From positions 87,998 through 151,997 of the forward strand of contig DASRVH010000099.1 of the NCBI GenBank assembly GCA_035655155.1: a DNA stretch of 64,000 bases. Direction: 5' to 3'. This document shows positions 33,240-41,139 of this stretch, in pieces. A program made the translations under genes and the position numbers. The DNA is from Lentisalinibacter sp035655155. Lineage in GTDB: Bacteria; Pseudomonadota; Gammaproteobacteria; Steroidobacterales; Woeseiaceae. Position 1 is the stretch's first letter. Each line of letters opens with the position of its first letter. Under the pieces are notes generated by a model that searched no databases, was not told where the DNA came from, and was given only the letters and a program-made list of their open reading frames with translations.

Positions 33240-34541
33240 ATGCACCGAAACCGACTCTTCTTGCTTTCGCTCATCGCATTCGCGCCCGCCCTGGCGAGCG
33301 CGGATCTCGCCGAGACGCTGAAGGCCGGGGCGCAGGCCGCCGAGCCGCAGGTGATCGAGTGGCGGCGCCACTTCCACGAGCATCCGGAGCTCAGCAACCG
33401 GGAGTTCGAGACCGCGAAGAAGGTTGCCGAAGAACTCCGCGCCATGGGGCTCGAGGTGGAGACCGGCATCGCTCACACGGGCGTGGTGGCCTACCTGGAA
33501 GGCGGCCGGCCGGGCCCGCTGGTGGCGCTGCGGGCGGACATGGACGCGCTGCCGGTGACAGAGCGCGTGGATCTGCCGTTCGCCTCGAAGGCGAAGGGCA
33601 CCTTCCGCGGGCGCGAGGTCGGCGTGATGCACGCCTGCGGCCACGACACCCACATGGCCATGCTGCTGGGAGCCGCCCGCGCGCTGACGGCGGTGCGCGA
33701 CGAACTGCCCGGTTCCGTGATGTTCATCTTCCAGCCGGCCGAGGAAGGTGCGCCGGAGGGCGAGGAAGGCGGCGCCGAGCTGATGCTGAAAGAGGGCATC
33801 TTCGACGAACGTCTGCCGGAGGCCGTGTTCGGCCTGCACGTCAGTTCCATGCTGCCGGCCGGCATGGTCGGCTACCGGGCCGGCCCGGCCATGGCGAGCG
33901 CGGACCGGTTCGAGATCGTGGTGCGCGGCCGCCAGACCCACGGCTCGCGGCCCTGGGGCGGCGTCGACCCGATCGTCGTGGCCTCGCAGATCGTCACCGC
34001 CGCCCAGAGCATCGTCAGCCGGCAGGTGGACATCACCGCGGCGCCGGCGGTGCTCTCCTTCGGTGTCATAGAGGGCGGCATCCGCAACAACATCATCCCC
34101 GACGAAGTGACGCTGATCGGCACCATCCGCAACTTCGACATGGACATTCGCAAGTCCATCCACGAGAAGCTGGAACGCACGGCACGGCTCACGGCGGAGA
34201 GCTACGGCGCGACGGCGGAGACCACCATCGACCTCGGTTATCCGGTGACGGTCAACGATCCGGAGCTCACCGACGATATGCTCGACACCGTGGTGCGCGT
34301 CGCCGGCGAGGGCCGGGTGATCGAGTCGCCGCTGATCACGGGTGCCGAGGATTTCTCCTACTACGCGCAGCGCACGCCCGGCCTGTTCCTGTTCCTGGGC
34401 GTCACGCCGCCGGGCGAGGACCCGGTGACCGCACCGTCCAACCACTCGCCGCTGTTCTACGTGGACGAGAGCGCGCTGGTCACCGGCGTGGAACTCCTCA
34501 CCGGGCTGACGCTGGATTTCATGCGCTCGCAAAAAATGTAG
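33240..34541 (+). CDS. Exported M20 family amidohydrolase (aminoacylase/hippurate hydrolase-like)
   Basis: A 433-residue protein with signal peptide MHRNRLFLLSLIAFAPALASA. The di-metal site is visible as RADMDALPV, HACGHDTHMA, PAEEG and GAEDFSYY. WRRHFHEHPELSNREFETAKKVAEEL is the typical N-terminus of IAA-amino acid hydrolase-like peptidases. It should cleave N-acyl amino acids in the periplasm. Its final codons and stop (AAA ATG TAG) lie within the conserved left flank of a REP-like repeat (34538-34559), so the repeat supplies the stop codon and may have truncated the original C-terminus slightly. Confidence 0.92.
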   Translation: MHRNRLFLLSLIAFAPALASADLAETLKAGAQAAEPQVIEWRRHFHEHPELSNREFETAKKVAEELRAMGLEVETGIAHTGVVAYLEGGRPGPLVALRADMDALPVTERVDLPFASKAKGTFRGREVGVMHACGHDTHMAMLLGAARALTAVRDELPGSVMFIFQPAEEGAPEGEEGGAELMLKEGIFDERLPEAVFGLHVSSMLPAGMVGYRAGPAMASADRFEIVVRGRQTHGSRPWGGVDPIVVASQIVTAAQSIVSRQVDITAAPAVLSFGVIEGGIRNNIIPDEVTLIGTIRNFDMDIRKSIHEKLERTARLTAESYGATAETTIDLGYPVTVNDPELTDDMLDTVVRVAGEGRVIESPLITGAEDFSYYAQRTPGLFLFLGVTPPGEDPVTAPSNHSPLFYVDESALVTGVELLTGLTLDFMRSQKM

Positions 34542-34559
34542 GAGGGCCTTCAGGCCCGA
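34538..34559 (+). repeat. REP-like palindrome, CC-type, single copy
   Basis: GTAGGAGG followed by the palindromic core GGGCCTTCAGGCCC and GA. It overlaps the stop codon of the M20 gene (TAG 34539-34541). A matching inverted copy lies at 34932-34953, so the pair brackets 34560-34931. Confidence 0.9.
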
Positions 34560-34620
34560 CCCGGCTTTCTTTTGGCGTAGGCCCGCCATCGGCCGGGGTG
34601 GACTGCTGGGGACGCTCACC

Positions 34621-34702
34621 GTGGGAGGGGCTTCAGCCCCGATCTTCGCTGCAGGTGGCCGAGCGCTGATCGGGGCTGAAGCCCCTCCTACATGCCCATC
34701 GA
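34621..34702. repeat. REP-like inverted pair, GC-type, with conserved tail
   Basis: A forward copy (34621-34642, core GGGGCTTCAGCCCC, first bases GTGGGAGG) and an inverted copy (34670-34691) face each other across 27 bp. The inverted copy is followed by the tail ATGCCCATCGA (34692-34702), which recurs at other loci. Such a pair is a BIME-like unit and would form a stable RNA stem. Confidence 0.9.
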
Positions 34703-34836
34703 AGCTTGCAGCGCGTTCCGGACGACCCCGCAACCCTTACCCACCCGCTGACCGGCCCGTAGCCGAGACGTCTGGCACACGTTAGCTGACGCTTCTGACC
34801 GGTATGCCCTACACGCTACCCCGAGGCGGCCGTCGT

Positions 34837-34890
34837 GCGGGGGCATCCATCGCCGCGACCTTTTGTCGGGAGCAAGATGGATGCCCCCGC
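34837..34890. repeat. Large hairpin of a second palindrome type
   Basis: GCGGGGGCATCCATC (34837-34851) pairs perfectly over 15 bp with GATGGATGCCCCCGC (34876-34890). The 24-base loop contains a smaller stem (CGAC with GTCG). It is unrelated in sequence to the GTAGGAGG repeats that surround it. It is not in a coding frame. It may be a separate dispersed element or a bidirectional terminator without T-tract. Confidence 0.7.
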
Positions 34891-34931
34891 AGGGCGGCCA
34901 TGAAAGAAGGTGAAGCGGTTGGAAGGCCGGG

Positions 34932-34953
34932 TCGGGCCTGAAGGCCCTCCTAC
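34932..34953 (-). repeat. REP-like palindrome, CC-type, inverted copy
   Basis: The inverted form (CTCCTAC at right end, core GGGCCTGAAGGCCC) closes a 416-bp bracket opened at 34538. Directly after it come TTGACG and TAATAT, a likely promoter. Confidence 0.9.
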
Positions 34954-34960
34954 GGAGTTA

Positions 34961-34991
34961 TTGACGTCTGCCGGCGGGCTCTGATTAATAT
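34961..34991 (+). promoter_or_regulatory. Candidate sigma-70 promoter
   Basis: TTGACG (34961-34966) and TTAATA (34985-34990) or TAATAT (34986-34991), spacing 18-19 bp, in an otherwise GC-rich region. Transcription would start near 34998 and read through the structured leader into the 35223 gene. Confidence 0.5.
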
Positions 34992-34997
34992 AAAGGC

Positions 34998-35210
34998 GGT
35001 TGCACGGGCCGGAACTGTGAATTTCTTCACGCTGTCACGGGGGGCAGACGTGAAGCCGGTCACGACAACTGCCCGGTTTCGGACCGAAACTGGGATTGCG
35101 CGGTTGGCTCGGGGGATGAGCCTTCGCTCAGGCCCTGCGCACACCTCTGTGCGAAGTGGACGTGCAGTTCATTCGCCAGGCCGGCCGATATCGTGCTCGC
35201 GCGAGCCGAG
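34998..35210 (+). other. Highly structured leader or candidate small RNA
   Basis: Between the candidate promoter and the next gene there is no reading frame of its own that looks real, but at least five perfect stems lie in about 140 bases. They are GTGAA/TTCAC (35017-35030); GGGCAG/CTGCCC (35042-35074) enclosing CGTGA/TCACG; GTTTC/GAAAC (35076-35090); TGAGC/GCTCA with loop CTTC (35117-35130); and CGCACA/TGTGCG with loop CCTC (35138-35153). It does not match 6S, tmRNA, SRP or RNase P RNA as I know them. It could be an untranslated regulatory leader or an independent RNA. Confidence 0.4.
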
Positions 35211-35222
35211 GAGGTGTGGCGC

Positions 35223-35888
35223 ATGCAAAAAAGGGGTAGGAGGGGCTTCAGCCCCGAGCAGCGATTGGATGCCCGTGGCACGGTCATCCCGGTCAGCAAC
35301 CTGCAGCAATATTTCCACGAGAGCATCGAGGAAGTCGTCTCCCGCCAGTCGGTGGAGATAGACCCTCACGCGACTCATTACGTCGTCAACCTGCTCACCC
35401 TGTATTCGCGCTCCGAGGCGCTGTACGAGGACGCCGGCGGCCACTACGGGCTGAAGCCGCTGGCCTTCATGATGCGCGACGCGGTCGACGCGCCGACGCT
35501 GGAGGAACGCCGGTTCGCGCTGCAGCGCCTCGGCGACGTGGCCCTGTTCATCGCCGGCTGCTTCGCCGACAGCCTGGCCGAGAAGCTGGTGGACCTCGAC
35601 TACTACATCTACATGGGCGGCAGCGCCTACGGCTCGCTGTCCGACGAGATGCGCGGCAGCATACGGGGCCGGGCCTTCTCTGCGATCTTCGGGGAGCTCG
35701 CGCGCAAGTTCCAGGTCATGGTGGACGTGCTGAACGAAGTCAGCGAGTCGGCGCGCGACAGCCAGGATCGTGACATCCTCAGGCTCTACGAGGTGTGGCT
35801 GAAGACGGGCAGTCAGAGGGCCGAGGCATTGCTGCGCCGCGAAGGCATCGAGCTGCTCTCCGACAGCCGGTCCGGCACCCGGCACTGA
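35223..35888 (+). CDS. Conserved helical protein of unknown function with REP-derived N-terminus
   Basis: A 221-residue soluble, helix-rich protein. I do not recognise the family. The conserved-looking part starts near VIPVSNLQQYFHESIEEVVSRQSVEIDPHATHYVVNLLTLYSRS and includes FALQRLGDVALFIAGCFADSL and LVDLDYYIYMGGSAYGSL. The ATG at 35223 is followed at once by a REP-like palindrome (35236-35257) read in frame as GRRGFSPE, so residues 5-12 come from the repeat. An in-frame TTG at 35265, just after it, is the alternative start. It is followed by the 35893 gene with a 4-bp gap, which suggests co-expression. Confidence 0.7.
   Translation: MQKRGRRGFSPEQRLDARGTVIPVSNLQQYFHESIEEVVSRQSVEIDPHATHYVVNLLTLYSRSEALYEDAGGHYGLKPLAFMMRDAVDAPTLEERRFALQRLGDVALFIAGCFADSLAEKLVDLDYYIYMGGSAYGSLSDEMRGSIRGRAFSAIFGELARKFQVMVDVLNEVSESARDSQDRDILRLYEVWLKTGSQRAEALLRREGIELLSDSRSGTRH
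35236..35257 (+). repeat. REP-like palindrome, GC-type, inside a gene start
   Basis: GTAGGAGG with core GGGGCTTCAGCCCC and GA. It lies 13 bases after the ATG at 35223 and is in frame without a stop codon, unlike other copies, where the TAG is used as a stop. Confidence 0.9.
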
Positions 35889-35892
35889 GCCC

Positions 35893-36546
35893 GTGCAAGT
35901 CGGCGATCTGCAGCAACGTCTCGCCACGCTCTATCGGCTCGAGCACGGGCTGGCCATCGAGGACTTCCTCGTCACCGATGCCGCCACTGCCGGCGCGCTG
36001 ACGCCGGCCGGGGCCCGCGGGCATCTGGACGAGCGCCTGCTGCTCCGCCACGACGGCGACGAGGTGTCGCTGACGCTGTACCTGGACGACGCGCTGCTGC
36101 AGCGGCTCCGGGAGCGCAATCCGCTGGACGAGCTGGACGACGAAGACCTCGACGACCTCTGGACTGCCGTGGAGGGCATCAGCCACTTCAATTACGTGGT
36201 GCACAACGCCACCGCCCGGCGCGAGGTCACGCTGCTTGAGCTGGAGCTCCAGGCGGAGGTGGACAAGTTCGTGAGCACCGTGCTGCTGGCCCGCGAGCAG
36301 GGCAGGCGGGCGGTGGCCTCACGCCTGCATCATCTCCTGTTCGAGCGGATGTCGCTGGACCGGGAACTGGGCGGGGAGGAGCGGGAGCGCTACCGGCTCG
36401 CCAACGATTACGCCGGACGCTTCTGCCGGCGCATCGGCACGCACCTGCACGATGCCGGCGAGGGGGTCATGGCGGAACTCAGGAAGTTCTACCGCTACTC
36501 ACAGCGGCAGAAGATCAGTCATATCCACGCCCGCGCCTGGGGCTGA
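35893..36546 (+). CDS. Conserved cytosolic protein of unknown function
   Basis: A 217-residue protein starting with GTG (VQVGDLQQRLATLYRLEHGLAIEDFLVTD). It is acidic in the middle (LDELDDEDLDDLWTAVEGISHFNYVVHNATARREVTLLELELQAEVDKFVS) and basic at the C-terminus (RKFYRYSQRQKISHIHARA). I do not recognise the family. No signal or membrane helix. It starts four bases after the preceding stop, so the two unknown proteins may act together. Confidence 0.7.
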   Translation: MQVGDLQQRLATLYRLEHGLAIEDFLVTDAATAGALTPAGARGHLDERLLLRHDGDEVSLTLYLDDALLQRLRERNPLDELDDEDLDDLWTAVEGISHFNYVVHNATARREVTLLELELQAEVDKFVSTVLLAREQGRRAVASRLHHLLFERMSLDRELGGEERERYRLANDYAGRFCRRIGTHLHDAGEGVMAELRKFYRYSQRQKISHIHARAWG

Positions 36547-36552
36547 GAGGCC

Positions 36553-36641
36553 GCCGGACCGGCAGCCGTCGCCGTCGGGCGGCAACAGGGGCACCTGATC
36601 CGGGCAGGTGCGTCACCCGGAGCGACGGCTCCCGGTCCGGC
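36553..36641. terminator. Long hairpin between convergent genes
   Basis: GCCGGACCGG and GCCGTCGC (36553-36572) pair with GCGACGGC and CCGGTCCGGC (36622-36641), 18 bp in all with one 2-base mismatch. A second stem inside pairs GCACCTG (36591-36597) with CAGGTGC (36605-36611). It fills the gap between the stops of convergent genes. There is no T-tract. Confidence 0.55.
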
Positions 36642-36647
36642 GCGCCG

Positions 36648-36833
36648 TCAGGGGGTTTCCTCCTCGCGGGGCTCCTGTGGGGTCTCCCCGCCGTCCTCGC
36701 TGGCGACGGCCAGTTCCAGGTGCTCGCGTTCTCCCACGTGCGCCGCGTCAAAAGCGGCGATGGCGGCGAGAGCGGCCGCCAGCAGCAGTAGTCCCAGCGC
36801 GAGTGCGTCGCTTACCTTGCGGCTCGTCGTCAT
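36648..36833 (-). CDS. Small membrane protein
   Basis: A 61-residue protein, MTTSRKVSDALALGLLLLAAALAAIAAFDAAHVGEREHLELA followed by an acidic tail (EDGGETPQEPREEETP). It has one membrane helix (about 11-27), N-terminus basic and so inside, tail outside. A strong purine-rich ribosome site GGGAGAGAG lies just before the ATG, which supports it being real. The family is unknown. It is divergent from the aldolase-like gene. Confidence 0.6.
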   Translation of the reverse strand: MTTSRKVSDALALGLLLLAAALAAIAAFDAAHVGEREHLELAVASEDGGETPQEPREEETP

Positions 36834-36860
36834 GGTCTCTCTCCCTCGTTGTCCGTGGCC

Positions 36861-36941
36861 ATACAGGCGCCCTGTATCCGGCTAGATGCACGCGCTGTCG
36901 AAATGGTTGCAACGGGCAGGGTGCGGACGATGTCCTATACT
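36861..36941 (+). promoter_or_regulatory. Inverted repeat and -10 element upstream of aldolase-like gene
   Basis: ATACAGG-CGC-CCTGTAT (36861-36877) is a perfect 7-3-7 inverted repeat in the divergent region. TATACT at 36936-36941 is a good -10 for the rightward gene, without a recognisable -35 at the right spacing. The inverted repeat resembles an operator for a dimeric regulator; none is encoded nearby. Confidence 0.35.
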
Positions 36942-36977
36942 CGGGGTTTCAGCCACGCCGACAGAGGGGAGGGAACG

Positions 36978-37748
36978 ATGAGCACTGCCGCCGAGACACT
37001 GACGGTGCGTGACCAGGTATCCGACGAGGAGTGGGCGACGCGGGTCGATCTCGCCGCCGCCTACCGACTGGTGGCGCTGTACGGCTGGGACGACCTGATC
37101 TTCACTCACATCTCGGCCCGGGTACCGGGCCCTGAGGAGCACTTCCTGATCAATCCCTACGGCCTGCTGTTCGAGGAGATGACGGCCAGCAGCCTGGTGA
37201 AGGTGGATCCCGACGGCAACAAGGTCATCGACAGCCCCCATCCGGTGAACCCGGCGGGCTTCGTCATCCACAGCGCGGTGCACGAGGCGCGGCCCGAGGT
37301 GCAGTGTGTACTGCATACCCATACGCGGGCCGGAGTCGCCGTATCGGCCCAGAAGGAGGGGCTGCTGCCGATATCGCAGCAATCGATATTCCCGCTGATC
37401 GCCCTCGGCTATCACGACTACGAGGGCGTGGCGCTGAACGAGGACGAGAAGCCCCGGCTCGTGGCCGACCTGGGCGAGGCCAATTCGCTGATCCTGCGCA
37501 ACCACGGGCTGCTCACCTGCGGCACGTCCATCGCGGAGGCGTTCCTGGCCATGTACGTGCTGGAGACGGCCTGTCAGATCCAGATCGCCGCGCAGTCCGG
37601 CGGCGCGGAACTCACCCGGGTGGACGACCGTATCCTCGCCGGCGCCCGCGCGCAGATGCGCGAGGCGACGAAGGGGATGGGCGGCGCGCTCGCCTGGCCC
37701 GCGCTGCTGCGCAGGCTGGACCGGCGGGACCCTTCCTATCGAGACTGA
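36978..37748 (+). CDS. Class II aldolase/adducin family protein
   Basis: A 256-residue protein of the class II aldolase fold. The zinc ligands are seen in LHTHTRAGVAVS and in NHGLLTCG. The N-terminal LAAAYRLVALYGWDDLIFTHISARVPGPEEHFLINPYGLLFEEMTASSLVKVD is characteristic. It is closer to the adducin-like bacterial proteins than to fuculose or ribulose phosphate enzymes, and the substrate is unknown. GGGGAGGGA precedes the ATG at 36978. The next gene follows at 40 bp. Confidence 0.9.
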   Translation: MSTAAETLTVRDQVSDEEWATRVDLAAAYRLVALYGWDDLIFTHISARVPGPEEHFLINPYGLLFEEMTASSLVKVDPDGNKVIDSPHPVNPAGFVIHSAVHEARPEVQCVLHTHTRAGVAVSAQKEGLLPISQQSIFPLIALGYHDYEGVALNEDEKPRLVADLGEANSLILRNHGLLTCGTSIAEAFLAMYVLETACQIQIAAQSGGAELTRVDDRILAGARAQMREATKGMGGALAWPALLRRLDRRDPSYRD

Positions 37749-37788
37749 TCGAGACTTCACAGCAACCGCAACCGACGGAGAGAAGCCC

Positions 37789-38604
37789 ATGCGTGACTAT
37801 TTGACCGGACGACGGCTCGCGCCGCTCGCTACCCTGCTCCTGCTCGCCGGCGTCGCCGGCGCGGCGGCCGGCGACGCCGGCGACGCCATACGGGCGGCGG
37901 CGGACGGGGAGCACCGCTCGGCGGAGAACCGGGCGCGGGATCAGTACCGCCATCCGGTGGAGACGCTCACGTTCTTCGGCCTGGAACCGGACATGACCGT
38001 GGTCGAACTCTGGCCCGGCGGCGGCTGGTACACCGATATCCTGGCGCCGGTCCTGAAGGAGGAGGGCAAGCTCTACGCGGCCAGCTGGGACCCCACCCTC
38101 GACAGCGAGTACGTGCAGACCAACCTCGCGAAGTACAAGGAGAAGATCGCCGACCGCGAGGTCTACGGCGACGTGGAGCTGACCGTGCTCGGCCGTGGCA
38201 AGACCGACATCGCACCGCCGGGCAGTGCCGATCTGGTCGTCACCTTCCGCAACCTGCACAGCTGGGGCGACGAGTTCGCCGCGGAAGTGTTCGGTGCCGC
38301 GCACACGGCCCTGAAGCCGGGCGGCGTGTTGGGCGTGGTGCAGCACCGGGCGGATCCGGATTCGCCGCCGGACCCGGAGGAGCGCACCGGCTATTTCAGC
38401 GAGGCGCGTGCCATCGAGCTGGCCGAGGCAGCGGGTTTCGAGCTGGCCGCGAGTTCAGACATCAACGCCAATCCGAAGGACACCAAGGACTACGAAAGCG
38501 GTGTCTGGGCGCTGCCGCCGAGCCTGCGCGACGGTGCGGACCCGAAGTACCTCGAGATCGGCGAGAGCGACCGCTTCACGCTGAAATTCGTGAAACCGGA
38601 ATAG
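37789..38604 (+). CDS. Exported class I methyltransferase-like protein
   Basis: A 271-residue protein with a signal peptide (TGRRLAPLATLLLLAGVAGAAAG) and a Rossmann-like methyltransferase fold: FFGLEPDMTVVELWPGGGWYTDILAPVLKEEGKLYAASWDP (motif I ELWPGGGWYT), SADLVVTFRNLHSW (motif IV) and ALKPGGVLGVVQHR (motif V). Known methyltransferases need cytosolic S-adenosylmethionine, so an exported member is puzzling. The family is common in proteobacteria and remains uncharacterised. It may bind another ligand. The REP cluster begins five bases after its stop. Confidence 0.85.
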   Translation: MRDYLTGRRLAPLATLLLLAGVAGAAAGDAGDAIRAAADGEHRSAENRARDQYRHPVETLTFFGLEPDMTVVELWPGGGWYTDILAPVLKEEGKLYAASWDPTLDSEYVQTNLAKYKEKIADREVYGDVELTVLGRGKTDIAPPGSADLVVTFRNLHSWGDEFAAEVFGAAHTALKPGGVLGVVQHRADPDSPPDPEERTGYFSEARAIELAEAAGFELAASSDINANPKDTKDYESGVWALPPSLRDGADPKYLEIGESDRFTLKFVKPE

Positions 38605-38608
38605 GCAT

Positions 38609-38707
38609 GTAGGAGGGGCTTCAGCCCCGATCCCGCAGCGTCAATGGGCATGTAGGAGGGCCTTCAGGCCCGACCGGGCAGCGGATCGGGCCTGAAGGCC
38701 CTCCTAC
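38609..38707. repeat. REP-like cluster, three copies
   Basis: Forward GC-type (38609-38630), forward CC-type (38652-38673) preceded by the reverse complement of the tail (TCAATGGGCAT), and inverted CC-type (38686-38707). It sits between the convergent methyltransferase-like and sodB genes and probably acts as their shared transcript end. Confidence 0.9.
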
Positions 38708-38726
38708 AGGGTTCGTACAGCTTTCG

Positions 38727-39305
38727 TTACGCCTCGTAGTTACCCGACACGAAGTCCCAGTTGATGATCTTCCAGATCTCCTGCAGGTACTTCGGACGCG
38801 CGTTGCGGTAGTCGATGTAGTAGGCGTGCTCCCAGACGTCCACGGTCAGGAGCGGCGTCTTGCCGTCGCGCAGCGGGTTTTCGGCATCGTCGGTATTGAC
38901 GATGGCTACGCCGTCGCCGTCCTTCACCAGCCAGGTCCAGCCGGAGCCGAAGTTGCCGGCGCCGGCGTTGTTGAATTCCTCCTTGAACTTGTCGAACGAG
39001 CCGAAGGCCTTGTCGATGGCTTCGCCCAGCGCGCCGCCGGGTTCGCCGCCGCCGTCCGGGCTCAGGCAGTTCCAGTAGAAGGTGTGGTTCCAGACCTGCG
39101 CGCCGTTGTTGAACAGGCCGCCATCCGCCTTGCGGATGATGTCTTCCAGCGAGGCATTCTCGAACTCCGTGCCCGGGATCATGTTGTTCAGCTTGTCGAC
39201 ATAGGTGCTGTGGTGCTTGCCGTAGTGGTACTCCAGCGTTTCTGCGGAGATGACGGGCTCCAGAGCGTCCTTTGCGTAAGGCAGGGGTGGCAATTCGTGG
39301 GCCAT
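38727..39305 (-). CDS. sodB: Superoxide dismutase, Fe type
   Basis: A 192-residue enzyme that converts superoxide to oxygen and peroxide in the cytosol. The metal ligands are in EYHYGKHHSTYV (His), VWNHTFYW (His), and LLTVDVWEHAYYIDYRN (Asp and His). Gln in NNGAQVWNHTFYWNCL is the Fe-type marker. The length equals E. coli SodB (193). GGAAGGAG lies upstream of the ATG. It is a single gene; the REP cluster at 38609-38707 lies just after its stop. Confidence 0.97.
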   Translation of the reverse strand: MAHELPPLPYAKDALEPVISAETLEYHYGKHHSTYVDKLNNMIPGTEFENASLEDIIRKADGGLFNNGAQVWNHTFYWNCLSPDGGGEPGGALGEAIDKAFGSFDKFKEEFNNAGAGNFGSGWTWLVKDGDGVAIVNTDDAENPLRDGKTPLLTVDVWEHAYYIDYRNARPKYLQEIWKIINWDFVSGNYEA

Positions 39306-39570
39306 GGATGACTCCTTCCGGATCGAAATGAATTTACGCGAAATGGGTTGACGCCGAGGTCGTGCGAGATCGCTGATCCTGCGGCGATATCTGGAATCAT
39401 TCTAAGCACGCGCCGATACGCTTACAAGGAGCGTCCCGTCGCGGTCGAAGATCGTGCGTCCACGTTTAGCATGCGGGAGCGCCGCCGTAACTGCGCTATC
39501 GCAATCGGGACCGCAATGGCGACCGCCATCGCGACCACCATCGCTATGACGATCTCAGTCTCGACCGCCC

Positions 39571-41097
39571 TCAGGCGAGGAACAGCCGGTAGGCGGGGTT
39601 GTCGCTCTCGTCCCAGTGGGGATAGCCGAGCTTCTCCAGGTGGCGCTCGAACTCGTCGCCGTCGCCGCCCGGCACCTGGATGCCGGTGAGGATGCGTCCG
39701 TAGTCCGAACCGTGGTTGCGGTAGTGGAACAGGCTGATGTTCCAGTCGGAGCCAACCGCGTCGAGGAACTCGGCCAGTGCGCCGGGGCGTTCGGGGAACT
39801 CGAAACGCAGCAGCCGCTCGTCCGGCAGCCCGCCGGCCCGGCCGCCGACCATGTGCCGGATATGCAGCTTGGCCATCTCGTTGTCGGTGAGATCTTCCAC
39901 CGGGTAACCCCTGGCGCGAAGATCGGCCACGAGCCGGTCCTTCTCGGCGCGGCCCTCGGCGAGTTCCAGGCCCACGAAGATGTGCGCCTCCTCCGTGTCG
40001 CTGTAGCGGTAGTTGAACTCGGTGACGTTGCGCCGGCCGATGGCCGCGCAGAACTCGCGGAAGCTCCCGGGGCGTTCGGGAATGCCCACCGCCAGCAGGG
40101 CCTCGCGATGCTCGCCGACGGCGGCGCGCTCGGCGATGTGGCGCAGCCGGTCGAAGTTCACGTTGGCCCCGCAGTTCACCGTGACGAATTCTCGCCCGGC
40201 GGCCGGTGCGCGATCCTCCACGTACTTCTTCATGCCGGCGACGGCCAGGGCGCCGGCGGGCTCCACGATGGAGCGGGTGTCCTCGAAGATGTCCCGGATG
40301 GCCGCGCAGATCTCGTCCGTGTCCACCAGCACGATCTCGTCCACCAGCTCACGGCAGAGACGGAAGGTCTCGTCGCCCACCCGGCGAACCGCGACGCCGT
40401 CGGCGAAGATGCCGACCCGCTCCAGGGTCACCGGCTCGCCGGCGGCGATCGAGCGGCTCATGCCCGCGGAATCCTCCGGTTCGACGCCGATGATGCGGAT
40501 GTCGTCCCGCAGCGCCTTGATATACGACGCTATCCCGGCGATGAGGCCGCCGCCGCCCACCGGCACGAACACCGCGTCGATGTCGCCCGGGTGCTGGCGC
40601 AGTATCTCCATGGCGATGGTGCCCTGGCCGGCGATGACGTCCGGGTCGTCGAAGGGGTGAATGAAAATCAGGCCGCGCTCGGCCTCCAGCCGGCGGGCAT
40701 GGGCGTAGGCGTCGTCGTAGGTATCGCCCTCCAGCACGACCTCGCCGCCCAGCTTGCGCACCGCGTCCACCTTGATGCGGGGCGTGGTCAGCGGCATGAC
40801 GATGAAGGCCTGGATGCCGAGCCGCCTCGCCGCCAGCGCCACGCCCTGGGCATGGTTGCCCGCCGAGCTGCAGATGACGCCTTTCTGCAGGTCTTCGTCC
40901 GCCAGCCGCGACATGCGGTTGTAGGCGCCGCGGAGCTTGAAGGAGAAGACCTGCTGCAAGTCCTCGCGCTTCAGCCACACCGCGTGGCCGAGACGCGCGG
41001 AGAGGTTCGGAGCGGCATCCAGCGGGGTCTCCTCCGCCACTTCGTAGACACGGGCGGTGAGGATGCGCTTCAGGTAGTCGGTGGGGTCCGGGCTCAT
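39571..41097 (-). CDS. ilvA: Threonine ammonia-lyase, biosynthetic
   Basis: A 508-residue PLP enzyme that deaminates threonine to 2-oxobutanoate for isoleucine synthesis. The PLP lysine is K54 in FSFKLRGAYN, with the phosphate-binding VGGGGLIAGIASY and SSAGNHAQGVA. The C-terminal 180 residues form two ACT-like regulatory domains (AVGIPERPGSFREFCAAIG and FEFPERPGALAEFLDAVG), which confer feedback inhibition by isoleucine. The ATG at 41097 (MSPDPTDYLKRIL) is preferred over 41133. The 265 bp between its stop and sodB holds no gene I can support. Confidence 0.95.
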   Translation of the reverse strand: MSPDPTDYLKRILTARVYEVAEETPLDAAPNLSARLGHAVWLKREDLQQVFSFKLRGAYNRMSRLADEDLQKGVICSSAGNHAQGVALAARRLGIQAFIVMPLTTPRIKVDAVRKLGGEVVLEGDTYDDAYAHARRLEAERGLIFIHPFDDPDVIAGQGTIAMEILRQHPGDIDAVFVPVGGGGLIAGIASYIKALRDDIRIIGVEPEDSAGMSRSIAAGEPVTLERVGIFADGVAVRRVGDETFRLCRELVDEIVLVDTDEICAAIRDIFEDTRSIVEPAGALAVAGMKKYVEDRAPAAGREFVTVNCGANVNFDRLRHIAERAAVGEHREALLAVGIPERPGSFREFCAAIGRRNVTEFNYRYSDTEEAHIFVGLELAEGRAEKDRLVADLRARGYPVEDLTDNEMAKLHIRHMVGGRAGGLPDERLLRFEFPERPGALAEFLDAVGSDWNISLFHYRNHGSDYGRILTGIQVPGGDGDEFERHLEKLGYPHWDESDNPAYRLFLA

Positions 41098-41139
41098 CCG
41101 GGTACGGTAACCTGCTCCGCCGCAGGCGGGCAAAAAAAT

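Noticed and set aside
34998..35210. Identification of the structured leader as 6S, tmRNA, SRP or RNase P RNA
   Set aside because: None of the conserved sequence elements I know for those RNAs is present.
39348..39689. A 113-codon frame with alternating Ala/Ile/Thr (ATAIATTIAMTIS)
   Set aside because: It looks membrane-like but arises from short GCGACC/ATCGC repeats upstream of the ilvA 3' end, has no ribosome site and runs into ilvA antisense.
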